NCBI GenBank assembly: GCA_002748355.1
Contig: PDSF01000049.1
Span: 1-64,000, forward strand
Direction of reading: 5' to 3'
Length of the DNA stretch: 64,000 nt
Source of the DNA: Planctomycetota bacterium
Lineage (GTDB): Bacteria > Planctomycetota > UBA1135 > GCA-002748355
Each line of letters begins with the position of its first letter. The first letter of the stretch is position 1. The translations under genes were made by a program, and so were the position numbers. Under the pieces are notes generated by a model, which did no database searches, had not been told where the DNA came from, and was given only the letters and a program-made list of their open reading frames with translations. Shown piece after piece: positions 25,046 through 34,132 of the stretch.

Positions 25046-28000
25046 CTAGGACTGGGAAGCAGAGCTGCGGGAGCCGAGCCAGGCGAAGCCTCGTTCTTGT
25101 GCCGAGTAGAACAGGTGGAAGAGGGTTGGCACCAGGACGAGGGTCAGCAGTGTCGAAGCGATGAGGCCGCCGACAACCACGCTCCCCAGGCCGCGATAGA
25201 GCTCGCTGCCGGCACCGGGGAAAAGCACGAGCGGCATCATTCCGAGCACCGAGGTCGAGGTGGACATGAAGATGGGCCGCACTCGGGTGCGCACCGAGTC
25301 CTGAATCGCGTCGTCGAGGGACATGCCTTCGTTGCGGATGTTCTGCAGCGCTTGATGCACGATCAGGATCGCGTTGTTGACCACCGTGCCGATCAGGATC
25401 ACGAAGCCGAGCATGGTCAGGATGTCGAGCTGCTGCCCTGTCCACCAGCTAGTGAGGTCGAGGCCGACGACTCCGCCGACGCCGGCGAGGGGCACGGAGA
25501 GCATGATCACGATCGGATAGAGGAAGCTCTCAAAGAGTGCAGAAAGCAGCAGGAAGGTGATCAGGATGGCCAGGATCAAGTTCCACTGCAGTGCGGCGCC
25601 GGTGGCGGCGAGCTTGTCGGCATTGCCCGCGAGTCGGAACTTGACCGATGCTGGGACCTGGCCGGCTTCGCGCATGGGACTGAGGATCTCTTCCTGCAGT
25701 TTGGCCATCGCCACGGAGAGCGGCATCTTCGGTGGAGCCGTGATGGTGAGCCTGACGGCGCGCTGCTCTTCAAGTCGGCGGATCGTTGTTGGTGCGGTGG
25801 TTTCTTCGACTCGGGCGACTGCCGAGATGGGCACCGTCCGCCCCAGATCTGTCCAGATGGGGAGCTGGTCCAAGCTCTCGGCAATCTCGCTTTGGGCTTG
25901 GGGCGGCATGAGCTTGACATCGAGGGTCAGGCCTTCGGTCCGGTAATCGCTGATGATCGCGCCATCGCTCATCGCCCGAACGAAGAAGCCGAGTTCCTGC
26001 ACGTTGAGGCCTAGATCTCGGGCACGGGCTTGGTCGAGGATGATTCGATATTCGGGAGACTCCAGGCCGAAGGTCGTGGGCTCAGGGCGAGTGGACCTTG
26101 GACCGAAGAGTCCCGCACACCGGCCCAAAACCATCCCCGCGGTCCTATTGATTACGTCGAGATCAGGGCCAGTGATCTCGAGGTCGATGCTGTTACCGGA
26201 GCTGAGGCCAGGAGAAAAAAGGGAGCTTTGCAAGGCAAAGGCCCTGGTGCCAGCAATGGAGTTCCCCGCGTACATAAGCAGCTGGGCCAAGGGGGGGACG
26301 TTGCTGGCATCAGGGCTCTTTGCGCCCATGAATGCCGTGTTGTTGAAGGTCACGAAGAAGAACTGCGAGATGCCTGGTATCTCGCCGTTACCGCGGAACC
26401 ATGCGGGGCGCCGTAGCTCGGGCGGCAGCTCGTCGGCCTTTTCGACGTAAAAGGGTTCCAAGGTCGATTCGACTTGCTCGGCTATCGATAGGAACTCGTT
26501 GCTGTTGTAGCCCGGCGGTGGAATCAGGAAGCCAAGCACGAGGTTGCGATTGCCATCGGGGAGATAGGTTGCTGGCGGCAATAAGAGCCAGGCGAGCAGC
26601 AGTGAGCTGAAGGTGATTCCGAGGACGGTGCCCAGCTGCAGTGCGACGTGGCTGTTGATCCAGGCGACGCTGCGTGACACTTGCTTGGTGAAGCGTTCAC
26701 CCAAGCCGATGAGCCAGCGAAGGGGCGAGAACCTGCGTTTTCGGCCTTCTTTGTTTCGTCGCTGCGTCGGCGAGAGGCGGGCGCTGGCCATCGGGATGAA
26801 GAGCACCGAAATGGCCAGGGAGGTTGCGACGGCAGAGCTGATCGCGATGGCGATATCACGGAAGAGCTGACCCGCCTCCTCCTGGACGAAGATGACCGGC
26901 AAGAAGACGGCGAGAGTCGTCAGCGTCGAGGCGACAACGGCTCCCCAGACTTCGGTGGCTCCGTCGTAGGCGGCCTCGAAGGCCCCCTTGCCCATCTGCC
27001 GGTGCCGGTAGATGTTCTCCAATACGACGATCGAGTTGTCGACGACCATGCCGACGGCAAAGGCCAGGCCGGCGAGGCTGACGACGTTGAGGTTGCGCCC
27101 CATGGCCTCGAGTCCGAGGAAGGCTCCGATCACGCTGGTGGGGATGGCGACGGCGATGACCAGGGTGCTGCGTAGGCTGCGCAAGAAGAGGAGTAGAACC
27201 CCCATCGCCAGCAGGCCGCCGACCCAGAGGTTTTGGGTTACCAGGCCTATCGCGCTGAAGACGTATTCGGTTTGGTCGTAGACCTGGCGTAGCTGGATTC
27301 CCTTGGGCCTTAGCACTTCCTTATTGATGAAGTCGACGTTGCGTTGCAGGTCCTCCATGACGGAGATCAGGTTGGTCCCGCTCTGTTTGGTGGCGCTCAT
27401 TGCGATCGCCGGCTTGCTCATATTGCGGACGACGGCTTGAGCGTCTTTGTGGCCGTAATCGACGGAAGCGACATCACCCAGGAAAACTGGCTGCCCCTTC
27501 CGCTTTACGATGACGGTCTCGCGGATTTCCGCGAGGGTCTTGTACTTTCCGCTCGTGCGCACAAGAGCGCTGAACTTCCCGCTGTCGATGCTGCCGCCGC
27601 TGAGGTCGAGATTCGTCGTGCGGATGGCCGTGCGCAGCTGGGAGGGAGTGATCTGGCGCGCGGCGAGCTTGAATGGGTCGACCCTGATTTGGACTTCTCG
27701 TTCGACACCGCCATACAAGCCGATCCCGGCGATGCCTTGGGAGCGGCCCATAATCGGCTGGACCTCTTCGACGATGAGGGTGCGGTAGTAGGGGAGCTCG
27801 GCCGGATCGACCGGTGAGTCGGGAGTGACCTCGAGGATGAACCAGGCGATGGCGTTCGAGCCCTTGGTCTCACCGCTGGTGATCGAGGGCTTGTCGACGT
27901 TCTCCGGGTAGCTGGGGACTTGTTGGAGCTTCTCGTCAACCTCGAAGAGCTTCCTCGCAATGTCGGTGCCGACATCGAATTCGAGAGTGACGGTCCCTCC

Positions 28001-28261
28001 TCCCTCGACCGCCGTGCTGATCATCTGGCGCAGGCCGGGGACACTTTTCAATCGCTCCTCTTGTTCCTCGAGGATCTCGCTTTCGATTTCTTGCGGAGCA
28101 GCGCCCTCCCAATGAGTCGTGACCGTGATCAGCGGTATGTCGACATCAGGTGTCAGTTGGATGGGCAAGCGAGCGATCGAGAGACCGCCGAAGAGGACCA
28201 GCAGAAAGACGCCGACGAGAACCGTGACCGGTCTGGCGACGACGAAACGGATTGGGTCCAT
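25046..28261 (-). CDS. RND efflux pump, inner-membrane transporter (HAE1-like)
   Basis: The 1071-residue protein has the family's length and architecture. There is an N-terminal membrane helix (VTVLVGVFLLVLFGGLSIARLP, written here as one helix of about 20 residues), a first porter domain, a central bundle with VVDNSIVVLENIYRHR, a second porter domain and a final bundle with GTVVNNAILIVHQ. These proton-driven trimers export drugs, lipids or metabolites through an adaptor and an outer-membrane channel. The central motif has Asp-Asn where AcrB has two Asp. That variant is common in HAE-type pumps of many phyla. The adaptor gene lies 3 bp upstream in the same operon; no TolC-like channel gene is nearby. 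The substrate cannot be inferred. Confidence 0.93.
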   Translation of the reverse strand: MDPIRFVVARPVTVLVGVFLLVLFGGLSIARLPIQLTPDVDIPLITVTTHWEGAAPQEIESEILEEQEERLKSVPGLRQMISTAVEGGGTVTLEFDVGTDIARKLFEVDEKLQQVPSYPENVDKPSITSGETKGSNAIAWFILEVTPDSPVDPAELPYYRTLIVEEVQPIMGRSQGIAGIGLYGGVEREVQIRVDPFKLAARQITPSQLRTAIRTTNLDLSGGSIDSGKFSALVRTSGKYKTLAEIRETVIVKRKGQPVFLGDVASVDYGHKDAQAVVRNMSKPAIAMSATKQSGTNLISVMEDLQRNVDFINKEVLRPKGIQLRQVYDQTEYVFSAIGLVTQNLWVGGLLAMGVLLLFLRSLRSTLVIAVAIPTSVIGAFLGLEAMGRNLNVVSLAGLAFAVGMVVDNSIVVLENIYRHRQMGKGAFEAAYDGATEVWGAVVASTLTTLAVFLPVIFVQEEAGQLFRDIAIAISSAVATSLAISVLFIPMASARLSPTQRRNKEGRKRRFSPLRWLIGLGERFTKQVSRSVAWINSHVALQLGTVLGITFSSLLLAWLLLPPATYLPDGNRNLVLGFLIPPPGYNSNEFLSIAEQVESTLEPFYVEKADELPPELRRPAWFRGNGEIPGISQFFFVTFNNTAFMGAKSPDASNVPPLAQLLMYAGNSIAGTRAFALQSSLFSPGLSSGNSIDLEITGPDLDVINRTAGMVLGRCAGLFGPRSTRPEPTTFGLESPEYRIILDQARARDLGLNVQELGFFVRAMSDGAIISDYRTEGLTLDVKLMPPQAQSEIAESLDQLPIWTDLGRTVPISAVARVEETTAPTTIRRLEEQRAVRLTITAPPKMPLSVAMAKLQEEILSPMREAGQVPASVKFRLAGNADKLAATGAALQWNLILAILITFLLLSALFESFLYPIVIMLSVPLAGVGGVVGLDLTSWWTGQQLDILTMLGFVILIGTVVNNAILIVHQALQNIRNEGMSLDDAIQDSVRTRVRPIFMSTSTSVLGMMPLVLFPGAGSELYRGLGSVVVGGLIASTLLTLVLVPTLFHLFYSAQERGFAWLGSRSSASQS

Positions 28262-28264
28262 CGC

Positions 28265-29515
28265 TTACTTGTTCCTCAAGCCTGAGCCGGGCTGCGGGGT
28301 TTTCGGCGAAGGCTTGATCCGCACCGGGTCTCCTGGGCGCAAGACCTCGTTACCGCGAGTTACGACGAGCTGTTTGGGCTGGAGTTGGCCACGGACTTCG
28401 ACGACGTTGCCAGCGCGGACTCCTAGCTGAACAGGGATGGGCTGCGCTTTTCCCCCCAGGATGGCGTAGACGAAACGACCCCGCGGCGAGCGGACGATGG
28501 CGTCCCAGGGCACGGTCAGGACCTCGCCCTTCGTCGGGGTGGGGACGAAGGCGCGCGCTACCATGCCCGGAAAGAGCTTCCTCTCGGGGTTGGGGATGCG
28601 CAGGCGGACGGGGATGGTCCGTGCCAGGCGATCGGCGCTCGGGATGATGCGGTGGATCCTCCCTTGGAAGCTCTTGCCGGGGAAGGCATCGAAGCGGACC
28701 TCGAACGGGAGCTTCCGGGGCATCTTGGCAAAGAGACGCTCGGGAACCGCGATCGTCAACTCGAGTGGATCCAGCTGCACGAATCGGCACAGAGGACTGC
28801 CGACGTTAACGTAGCTGCCCCGCTCGACGAGCTTCTCCAGGACGACTCCGGCGAAGGGCGCTTTGACTTGGGCCATTTCGATCTCGGTTCGGAGTCGTTC
28901 GGCCTCGGCCTGGACTTCCTGGACCCGAGCCTCGGCCCGAGCAAGGACTTCGCTGCGCGGGCCGGCTTCTACTCGCTCGAGTTCTGCCTGGGCTGCATGC
29001 AGCTCGGCGCGTCGGCTGTCAGCCTCTGCCTGTGCCTGGGTGTGCTCACGCTGGCTAGCGATCTTGTCCCGCAGCAGCTTGCTGATGCGCTGCAGCTCGT
29101 CCTCGGCCTGGATGCAGCGGGCCTTGCCGCGGGCGAGCTTGGCCCGGGCCTGGGCGATGTCTTCCTTGCGGCTGCCGCGGCGGTATTCCTCGAGCTGCGC
29201 CTTGGCGGTCCTGAGCTTTGCCTCGGCTGCCCGGAGCGAGATCTCCTTGATCGTGGTTTCGAGCTCGACGAGCACGGCATCGCCCTCGACGGCATCGCCC
29301 TCTTCGATTTCCAGCTTCTTGATGAGACCGGCGATCTCGGTGCCGAGGAGAAGGCTTCGTGCTGCCCGCACTTCGCCGAGGACCTCGAAGCTGGGCCGCA
29401 GTTGTTGCCGGAGCACGGGGGCCGCCTCGACCAGCTTGGCTTGCTGTTGTCCGGGCAGGGCGGCGCTCAGGGTTAGGGCTAGGAAGCCGATCGCGAGTGA
29501 GGGGAGTCGCTGCAT
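28265..29515 (-). CDS. RND periplasmic adaptor (membrane fusion protein, HlyD/AcrA type)
   Basis: The 416-residue protein has a signal peptide (LAIGFLALTLSAALPG), a lipoyl-like half (EIAGLIKKLEIEEGDAVEG), a long charged helical hairpin (about residues 90-200), the second lipoyl half (APFAGVVLEKLVERGSYV) and beta-barrel and C-terminal segments (GKSFQGRIHRI; VRSPRGRFVYAI). It should bridge the RND pump to an outer-membrane channel. ATG 29515 is chosen because AGGTGACGG precedes it and the signal peptide follows; the frame extends to 29608 without support. The stop is 3 bp from the pump gene, so translation is probably coupled. Confidence 0.9.
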   Translation of the reverse strand: MQRLPSLAIGFLALTLSAALPGQQQAKLVEAAPVLRQQLRPSFEVLGEVRAARSLLLGTEIAGLIKKLEIEEGDAVEGDAVLVELETTIKEISLRAAEAKLRTAKAQLEEYRRGSRKEDIAQARAKLARGKARCIQAEDELQRISKLLRDKIASQREHTQAQAEADSRRAELHAAQAELERVEAGPRSEVLARAEARVQEVQAEAERLRTEIEMAQVKAPFAGVVLEKLVERGSYVNVGSPLCRFVQLDPLELTIAVPERLFAKMPRKLPFEVRFDAFPGKSFQGRIHRIIPSADRLARTIPVRLRIPNPERKLFPGMVARAFVPTPTKGEVLTVPWDAIVRSPRGRFVYAILGGKAQPIPVQLGVRAGNVVEVRGQLQPKQLVVTRGNEVLRPGDPVRIKPSPKTPQPGSGLRNK

Positions 29516-29642
29516 TTCCGTCACCTGTAGCCTTTCGTGCGAAAAGAGGGCGGAGCAGCTTAGCAGGCAGGTTGCCAGGCACAAAACGCGGCTTTCGAGA
29601 CGGCCCATCGAGCTTGCTGCCTCTGGCCGCTACCCTGCCGGG

Positions 29643-30863
29643 ATGAAAATCCAGCTCCTGTCTCTCGGCCTTTTGCTTGCGCTCGCGGCGCCTTTGCTCA
29701 CCCAGAACAAGGCGGCAAAGAGCCTGGTCCGCTCTGGCCTCGACGTCCTCGTCGACGAGGACTTTCGTCGCCTGGAAGGGCGCAAGGTCGGTCTGATCAC
29801 CAACCACACCGGCATTGACCGGGAAGGACGGCAGAACGTCGACTTGTTCTATGGGAGCAAGCGCTTCCAGCTCGTCGCCCTCTTTGGCCCCGAACATGGT
29901 ATCCGCGGCGAGTTCGACCAGCCCGAAGTGCCCAGCGGCAAAGATGCCAAGACCGGTTTGCCGGTTTTCAGTTTGTATGGAAAGGATCCCCAGTCGCGTA
30001 AGCCAAGCGCCGAGCACCTGAAGGGCCTCGATACTCTGGTCTTTGACATCCAGGATATCGGCACTCGCTTCTACACCTATATCTCGACCATGGCCTTGGC
30101 GATGGAAAGCGCGGCAGAGCACGGGTTGCGCTTCGTCGTCCTCGATCGACCGAATCCTATTGGCGGCGAACTGGTCGAGGGTCCGGTGCTGGACCAGGGT
30201 AAGGAATCCTTCGTCGGGGCCTGGACCCTCCCCGTGCGCCACGGCATGACTTGCGCCGAGTTGGCGCTGATGCTGCGCAAAGAAAAAGACCTCGATCTGG
30301 ATCTGCAGGTGGTCGCGCTTCGCGGTTGGAAGCGTTCGATGTATTTCGAAGAGACCGGACTCTACTGGGTCAACCCCAGCCCCAATATGCGGAATATGCA
30401 CGAGGCCCTGCTTTATCCGGGTATCGGCCTACTTGAGTTCACCAACCTCTCGGTGGGGAGGGGTACGGATACTCCTTTCGAGCGCATTGGCGCACCTTGG
30501 CTTGATGGGCGCAGTCTGGCGGATCGATTGATGGCGAGGAGGCTACCGGGGGTTGTCTTCCAGCCGCTGCTTTTCCAGCCAAAGAGCAGCAAGTTTGCTG
30601 GTCGCTTGTGCAACGGTATTGCCATTCTCGTTACCGATCGGGCCCGTTTTAGGCCGCTGCGCACCGGCATCGAGATCGCCGTGCTCCTGCGCCAGCTTCA
30701 TCCCGAGGACTGGAAGGCCGAGCGTTACCAAAGACTATTGGCAGACGCTGCGACCTACGAAGCAGTGTTGGCTGCGCAGGACCCGGAAAAGATCCAGGAG
30801 TTGTGGGCTGCCGAGCTCGAGAGCTTCCTTGCTCGCAGGAAGCGTTTTTTGCTCTACGACTGA
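29643..30863 (+). CDS. namZ: NamZ-like exo-beta-N-acetylmuramidase (DUF1343)
   Basis: The 406-residue protein begins with a signal peptide (IQLLSLGLLLALAAPLL) and then shows the conserved blocks of the DUF1343/YbbC family: KVGLITNHTG, LFGPEHGIRG, VFDIQDIGTRFYTYISTM, VLDRPNPIGG, and NLSVGRGTDTPFERIGAPWL. The Bacillus member NamZ removes terminal MurNAc from peptidoglycan fragments, so a role in cell-wall turnover is likely. The start at 29643 follows a short intergenic gap after the divergent adaptor gene. A much longer open frame running back to 28863 is an artefact of the GC-rich opposite strand. The ornithine aminotransferase gene follows 35 bp downstream. Confidence 0.88.
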   Translation: MKIQLLSLGLLLALAAPLLTQNKAAKSLVRSGLDVLVDEDFRRLEGRKVGLITNHTGIDREGRQNVDLFYGSKRFQLVALFGPEHGIRGEFDQPEVPSGKDAKTGLPVFSLYGKDPQSRKPSAEHLKGLDTLVFDIQDIGTRFYTYISTMALAMESAAEHGLRFVVLDRPNPIGGELVEGPVLDQGKESFVGAWTLPVRHGMTCAELALMLRKEKDLDLDLQVVALRGWKRSMYFEETGLYWVNPSPNMRNMHEALLYPGIGLLEFTNLSVGRGTDTPFERIGAPWLDGRSLADRLMARRLPGVVFQPLLFQPKSSKFAGRLCNGIAILVTDRARFRPLRTGIEIAVLLRQLHPEDWKAERYQRLLADAATYEAVLAAQDPEKIQELWAAELESFLARRKRFLLYD

Positions 30864-30898
30864 ACTTCAGCCGGTCGGGACTAAGAGGGAAATCAACA

Positions 30899-32113
30899 AT
30901 GACTGGCAACAATAAGATGAATACCCAAGATTACCTTGAACTCGAAGCGCGCTATAGCGCTCACAATTATGCTCCTCTCGATGTCGTGCTGAGCCGGGGC
31001 AGTGGCGCCTGGGTTTGGGACGTCGACGACAATCGTTATCTCGATTGCCTCTCGGCTTATTCGGCTCTCAACCAGGGGCACCAGCACCCTCGGATCGTCG
31101 AGGCGCTCATCGAGCAGGCGCAGCGGCTCAGCCTGGTGTCTCGGGCTTTTCGCCAAGACCGCTTCGGGCCGCTATGCCGCAAGCTCTGCGAGCTGAGCGG
31201 TTTTGACAAGGCGCTGCTGATGAATAGCGGTGCCGAGGCGGTGGAGACTGCGATCAAGGCTGCGCGCAAATGGGGTTACGAGCACAAGGGCGTGCCCGAG
31301 GGCAAGGCTGAGATTATTGTCTTTGGCTCCAACTTCCACGGCCGGACCACGACCATCGTCGGCTTCTCCGATGACGATACGACGCACGAATATTTTGGCC
31401 CATATGCGCCGGGCTTCCGCTTGCTCCCCTATGGCGATCTAGAAGAAGTGCGGGCAGCCATGCACGACGGCGTTGCTGCGATACTCGTTGAGCCGATTCA
31501 GGGGGAGGCAGGAGTGATCGTGCCGCCCGAGGACTTTTTGCCGGGGCTGCGTTCGCTCTGCGACCAGTGGGACGCACTGCTGATCTGCGACGAAATCCAG
31601 TCGGGGCTCGGCCGAGCCGGGGCACTCTTTGCCCACCAAAAGATGGGGGTGCGCGCCGATGCCGTTACCGTCGGCAAGGCCCTTTCCGGCGGTCTTTATC
31701 CGGTCTCGGCTTTCCTCGCCGATGACGCGGTGATGCAGGTCTTTTCCCCTGGCACGCACGGGAGCACTTATGGCGGCAACCCGCTGGCCTGTGCTGTGTC
31801 CATTGCGGCCCTCGACGTGCTCATCGACGAGGGGCTTTGTGAGCGCTCGGATCAACTCGGCGGCTGGCTACTGCGTGAACTGCGTGAGCAGAACTTGTCC
31901 AAGGTCCGGGCCGTGCGCGGTTCTGGTCTCTGGCTTGGTATCGATCTCGAGCCGGAGGCCGGGAAGGCGCGCACGTACGTCGAGCAGCTCATGAAACGCG
32001 GGGTTCTTTGTAAAGACACCCAGGGCTCGACGATTCGGCTGGCGCCACCGCTGATCGTATTGGAGGAGGAGCTGCGCTTCTTGCTTGAGGCGCTGATCGC
32101 GGTGCTGAAGTAG
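30899..32113 (+). CDS. rocD: Ornithine--oxo-acid aminotransferase
   Basis: The 404-residue protein is a class III PLP aminotransferase closest to ornithine aminotransferase. Supporting blocks are MNSGAEAVETAIKAARKW, EPIQGEAGVIVPP, LLICDEIQSGLGRAG, GKALSGGLYPVSA (PLP-binding Lys) and HGSTYGGNPLACAV. It transfers the delta-amino group of ornithine to 2-oxoglutarate to give glutamate semialdehyde, linking arginine or ornithine degradation to proline and glutamate. ATG 30899 has AGAGGG about 9 bases upstream. It may be co-transcribed with namZ. The 26-bp palindrome right after the stop could end the transcript. Confidence 0.9.
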   Translation: MTGNNKMNTQDYLELEARYSAHNYAPLDVVLSRGSGAWVWDVDDNRYLDCLSAYSALNQGHQHPRIVEALIEQAQRLSLVSRAFRQDRFGPLCRKLCELSGFDKALLMNSGAEAVETAIKAARKWGYEHKGVPEGKAEIIVFGSNFHGRTTTIVGFSDDDTTHEYFGPYAPGFRLLPYGDLEEVRAAMHDGVAAILVEPIQGEAGVIVPPEDFLPGLRSLCDQWDALLICDEIQSGLGRAGALFAHQKMGVRADAVTVGKALSGGLYPVSAFLADDAVMQVFSPGTHGSTYGGNPLACAVSIAALDVLIDEGLCERSDQLGGWLLRELREQNLSKVRAVRGSGLWLGIDLEPEAGKARTYVEQLMKRGVLCKDTQGSTIRLAPPLIVLEEELRFLLEALIAVLK

Positions 32114-32124
32114 TCCTGCGGCTA

Positions 32125-32150
32125 GCCACCTTTATCGCGATAAAGGTGGC
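32125..32150. terminator. 26-bp perfect palindrome, likely bidirectional terminator
   Basis: The arms GCCACCTTTATCG and CGATAAAGGTGGC are exact complements with no spacer. The palindrome lies 11 bp past rocD and 43 bp from the end of the convergent small gene. It is flanked by TCCTGCG on both sides. The convergent position favours termination over an operator. Confidence 0.55.
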
Positions 32151-32192
32151 AGATCCTGCGTTCTGCTACTCGCGGGTCCTTTTCGTCAGCCT

Positions 32193-32417
32193 TTAGGGCG
32201 CAATCGTAATCGCGTGTTCGGCTGCGCTGGGATGATTCAGCTTCAGCACGAACCAGCTGCTGGGGATTTGGAATACTGCCGTGGCTTCTCCATTCTGGTT
32301 GACCTTGACCTTGATGTAGCGCTCGTCACCGAGGCCGTTGTCGATCAGGATGATCGTGGTGCGCCCGGCGAGATCTTTGTTCTTGAACTTGATTACAAGC
32401 TTGTCGCCCTTCTTCAC
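32193..32417 (-). CDS. Small beta-rich protein, possibly a truncated C-terminal domain
   Basis: A GTG-started frame encodes 74 residues with alternating beta-like segments (KLVIKFKNKDLAGRTTIILI; YIKVKVNQNGEATAVFQIP). The same frame stays open upstream past the start and well into the end of the neighbouring gene, and still looks natural (WLGSFQGTKRIVKKGDK), but offers no ATG, GTG or TTG before an upstream stop. It therefore looks like the C-terminal domain of a secreted protein that has lost its 5' part, or the product of a start I cannot see. The style resembles terminal domains of planctomycete secreted proteins. Confidence 0.45.
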   Translation of the reverse strand: MKKGDKLVIKFKNKDLAGRTTIILIDNGLGDERYIKVKVNQNGEATAVFQIPSSWFVLKLNHPSAAEHAITIAP

Positions 32418-32478
32418 GATGCGCTTGGTGCCTTGAAAACTGCCCAGCCATCGCGTTGTTAGCGGGGAGCCGTTTTGG

Positions 32479-33114
32479 CTAGCGGCCGTATGATCGATCC
32501 TTGCTGGACCAAGGAATGGGGAGGGCGAGAAAGCTACGGAACCAGGCCAGATGGATTTGCGCCATCTTGCCTGATTCCCCTCCTAGTTCTTGGATTCGTT
32601 CGAGCCCCTGCATCGTATCGAGCAAGGTTTCGCCGATGCGCTGGATTGCAAGGCGTCTGGCCCCGACGGAGCCGTATTTACGTTGGAGGAGGAGCTGGGC
32701 TTCTGCATAACGTAGACCGATCTCGTCGCGCTCAAGCAAAGTGGGGACGCGCTTGCTTTGCGGAGTAGCCAGAGCGTTGATCACCACTGCGGCTTCGCTG
32801 CCGAGCACTCCGCCTTCTGCACGTTGGAGTAAGAGTTGTGGCAGGCTTTCACTAAAAGCGGCGCGAACGATGGTCTGGGCGCTGCTGAGCTGAGTTTCGC
32901 TGGCGAAGGGGTCGTGCAGGGCGAGAACAGCAGCCTCGACGCTGAGGCTTTTGCTGCTGTGCTGCTCGTTCCAACGGAGTGGGTTCTGCTGAGTGGCGAT
33001 GACGGCGCCGCCCCCGATCATCCCGCAGAGGATGGCGCCGAGGAAGGAGATGGCGCTTCGCCTCAGCCCCTTGCGGGCTGAGGCTTGCTGACCTGGGTTT
33101 TCGAGCTTGAACAC
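32479..33114 (-). CDS. Hypothetical single-pass membrane protein
   Basis: The 211-residue product has one membrane segment near the N-terminus (ISFLGAILCGMIGGGAVIA), preceded by positively charged residues, so the C-terminal 170 residues should face the periplasm. That part is helical with no motif I recognise. Its start lies 5 bp after the stop of the gene at 33119-34132 on the same strand, suggesting an operon. Confidence 0.6.
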   Translation of the reverse strand: MFKLENPGQQASARKGLRRSAISFLGAILCGMIGGGAVIATQQNPLRWNEQHSSKSLSVEAAVLALHDPFASETQLSSAQTIVRAAFSESLPQLLLQRAEGGVLGSEAAVVINALATPQSKRVPTLLERDEIGLRYAEAQLLLQRKYGSVGARRLAIQRIGETLLDTMQGLERIQELGGESGKMAQIHLAWFRSFLALPIPWSSKDRSYGR

Positions 33115-33118
33115 AGCT

Positions 33119-34132
33119 TTAACTACCTACCAAGACGCGGACGTAGTTGCTGCTGACCAGCCAAGTGCTGTTTGCTGCTTTGTCGAAGGACAGAAACTGC
33201 GTGTAGAAGCGCAGGCCGCCGAGGCTCCGGTCCATGGGGATGGCGATTGCTAGGCTCGTCCCGCCCGGTGTTGTTGTTACTGGGGTTATGGTCAAGGGCA
33301 TGGTGTAGAGCTTGCATCCATTGGTATTCGGAAGTGGCGCGGGGAGGATGCTCGAATCGATGCTGGCGCCGAGCAGCATCATTGCTGGCACTCCCACCAA
33401 GGTGTCGTCGAGACGTGCCTGGATCCGGCTGCCGAGCTTGGGGACGCCGACGAAACTGTGGCTCGGTTTTTTCTTGTTGGAGCCTAGGCAGCCATCGCCG
33501 AAGGCGCCGGTTGTGGCCAGGTCGAAGGCGATTTGCACCATGAGTCCGGCAGTGCTGAACGAGCCGCTACTGGGGGTGACATTCTTTTTGTCAGCCAGGG
33601 CGTAGACGCGCTGAACGTTGTCAGCACGGAAGAAGCCAACTTCCGACAGGGTGCCGGTGCCTCGCGCGCCGCGAACTTCGATATCGATGACCAGGTTCCC
33701 TGCGGCCGGATCGAAGCTAAAGGGCCGCTCCAGGCCGATGCTGCTCCACAGGCCCTTATTGTGATGCCAGTGATACTCGCGGGCACTCAAGCAGAGCTGA
33801 GAGCTCTTGCCCAGGTTGCTGGCGAAGCTCGTTGCGAGCTTTGGGCTCTTGGTCTGAGAAAGCCGGACCGTGATGCGGTCGAAGATGTGCCGACCCTTGC
33901 CCTCGGGGGCAAAGCCGATCTCGCGGATCGCTCGCTTGCTCCTGCCAAGTCGGGCGGCGGGGATGAGGGTCTGATAGCGCTGGTTGCGGTACTCACCGAG
34001 TGACTCAAGACCGCCGAAGGGGATCATGTTGACCGAGCGGCCGCTGCTCTGGGAGTTGGGGATGGGGACGAGGTCCTGGGCGCAGAGAGTGGCGCTGAGG
34101 GCCAGCAGAGAGAGGGCTAGCCTGGGGATCAT
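33119..34132 (-). CDS. Secreted beta-rich protein with planctomycete-style C-terminal domain
   Basis: The 337-residue product has a signal peptide (ALSLLALSATLCAQ). The N-terminal 180 residues are beta-rich and contain YRNQRYQTLI and FDRITVRLSQT. The last 140 residues hold the order GDGCLGSNK, P-x-LGSRIQARLD, AMMLLGASID, GCKLYTMPL and FYTQFLSFD. I associate this order with a domain repeated across secreted proteins of some deep planctomycete lineages. Function unknown; it may be a surface or adhesion module. ATG 34132 has AAGGA about 9 bases upstream, while the frame extends to 34231 without a signal. Confidence 0.75.
   Translation of the reverse strand: MIPRLALSLLALSATLCAQDLVPIPNSQSSGRSVNMIPFGGLESLGEYRNQRYQTLIPAARLGRSKRAIREIGFAPEGKGRHIFDRITVRLSQTKSPKLATSFASNLGKSSQLCLSAREYHWHHNKGLWSSIGLERPFSFDPAAGNLVIDIEVRGARGTGTLSEVGFFRADNVQRVYALADKKNVTPSSGSFSTAGLMVQIAFDLATTGAFGDGCLGSNKKKPSHSFVGVPKLGSRIQARLDDTLVGVPAMMLLGASIDSSILPAPLPNTNGCKLYTMPLTITPVTTTPGGTSLAIAIPMDRSLGGLRFYTQFLSFDKAANSTWLVSSNYVRVLVGS

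Noticed and set aside
24702..25445. 247-codon minus-strand frame over the end of the RND gene
   Set aside because: Arg/His-rich shadow in another frame of the RND transporter, with no motif or start signal.
29055..30401. 448-codon minus-strand open frame antisense to namZ
   Set aside because: Composition is low-complexity and it covers two well-supported genes on opposite strands; a GC-rich shadow.
28863..30863. 666-codon plus-strand open frame
   Set aside because: Only the part from 29643 is natural (signal peptide then NamZ motifs). The upstream 260 codons are Ser/Arg-rich and lie antisense to the RND adaptor gene.
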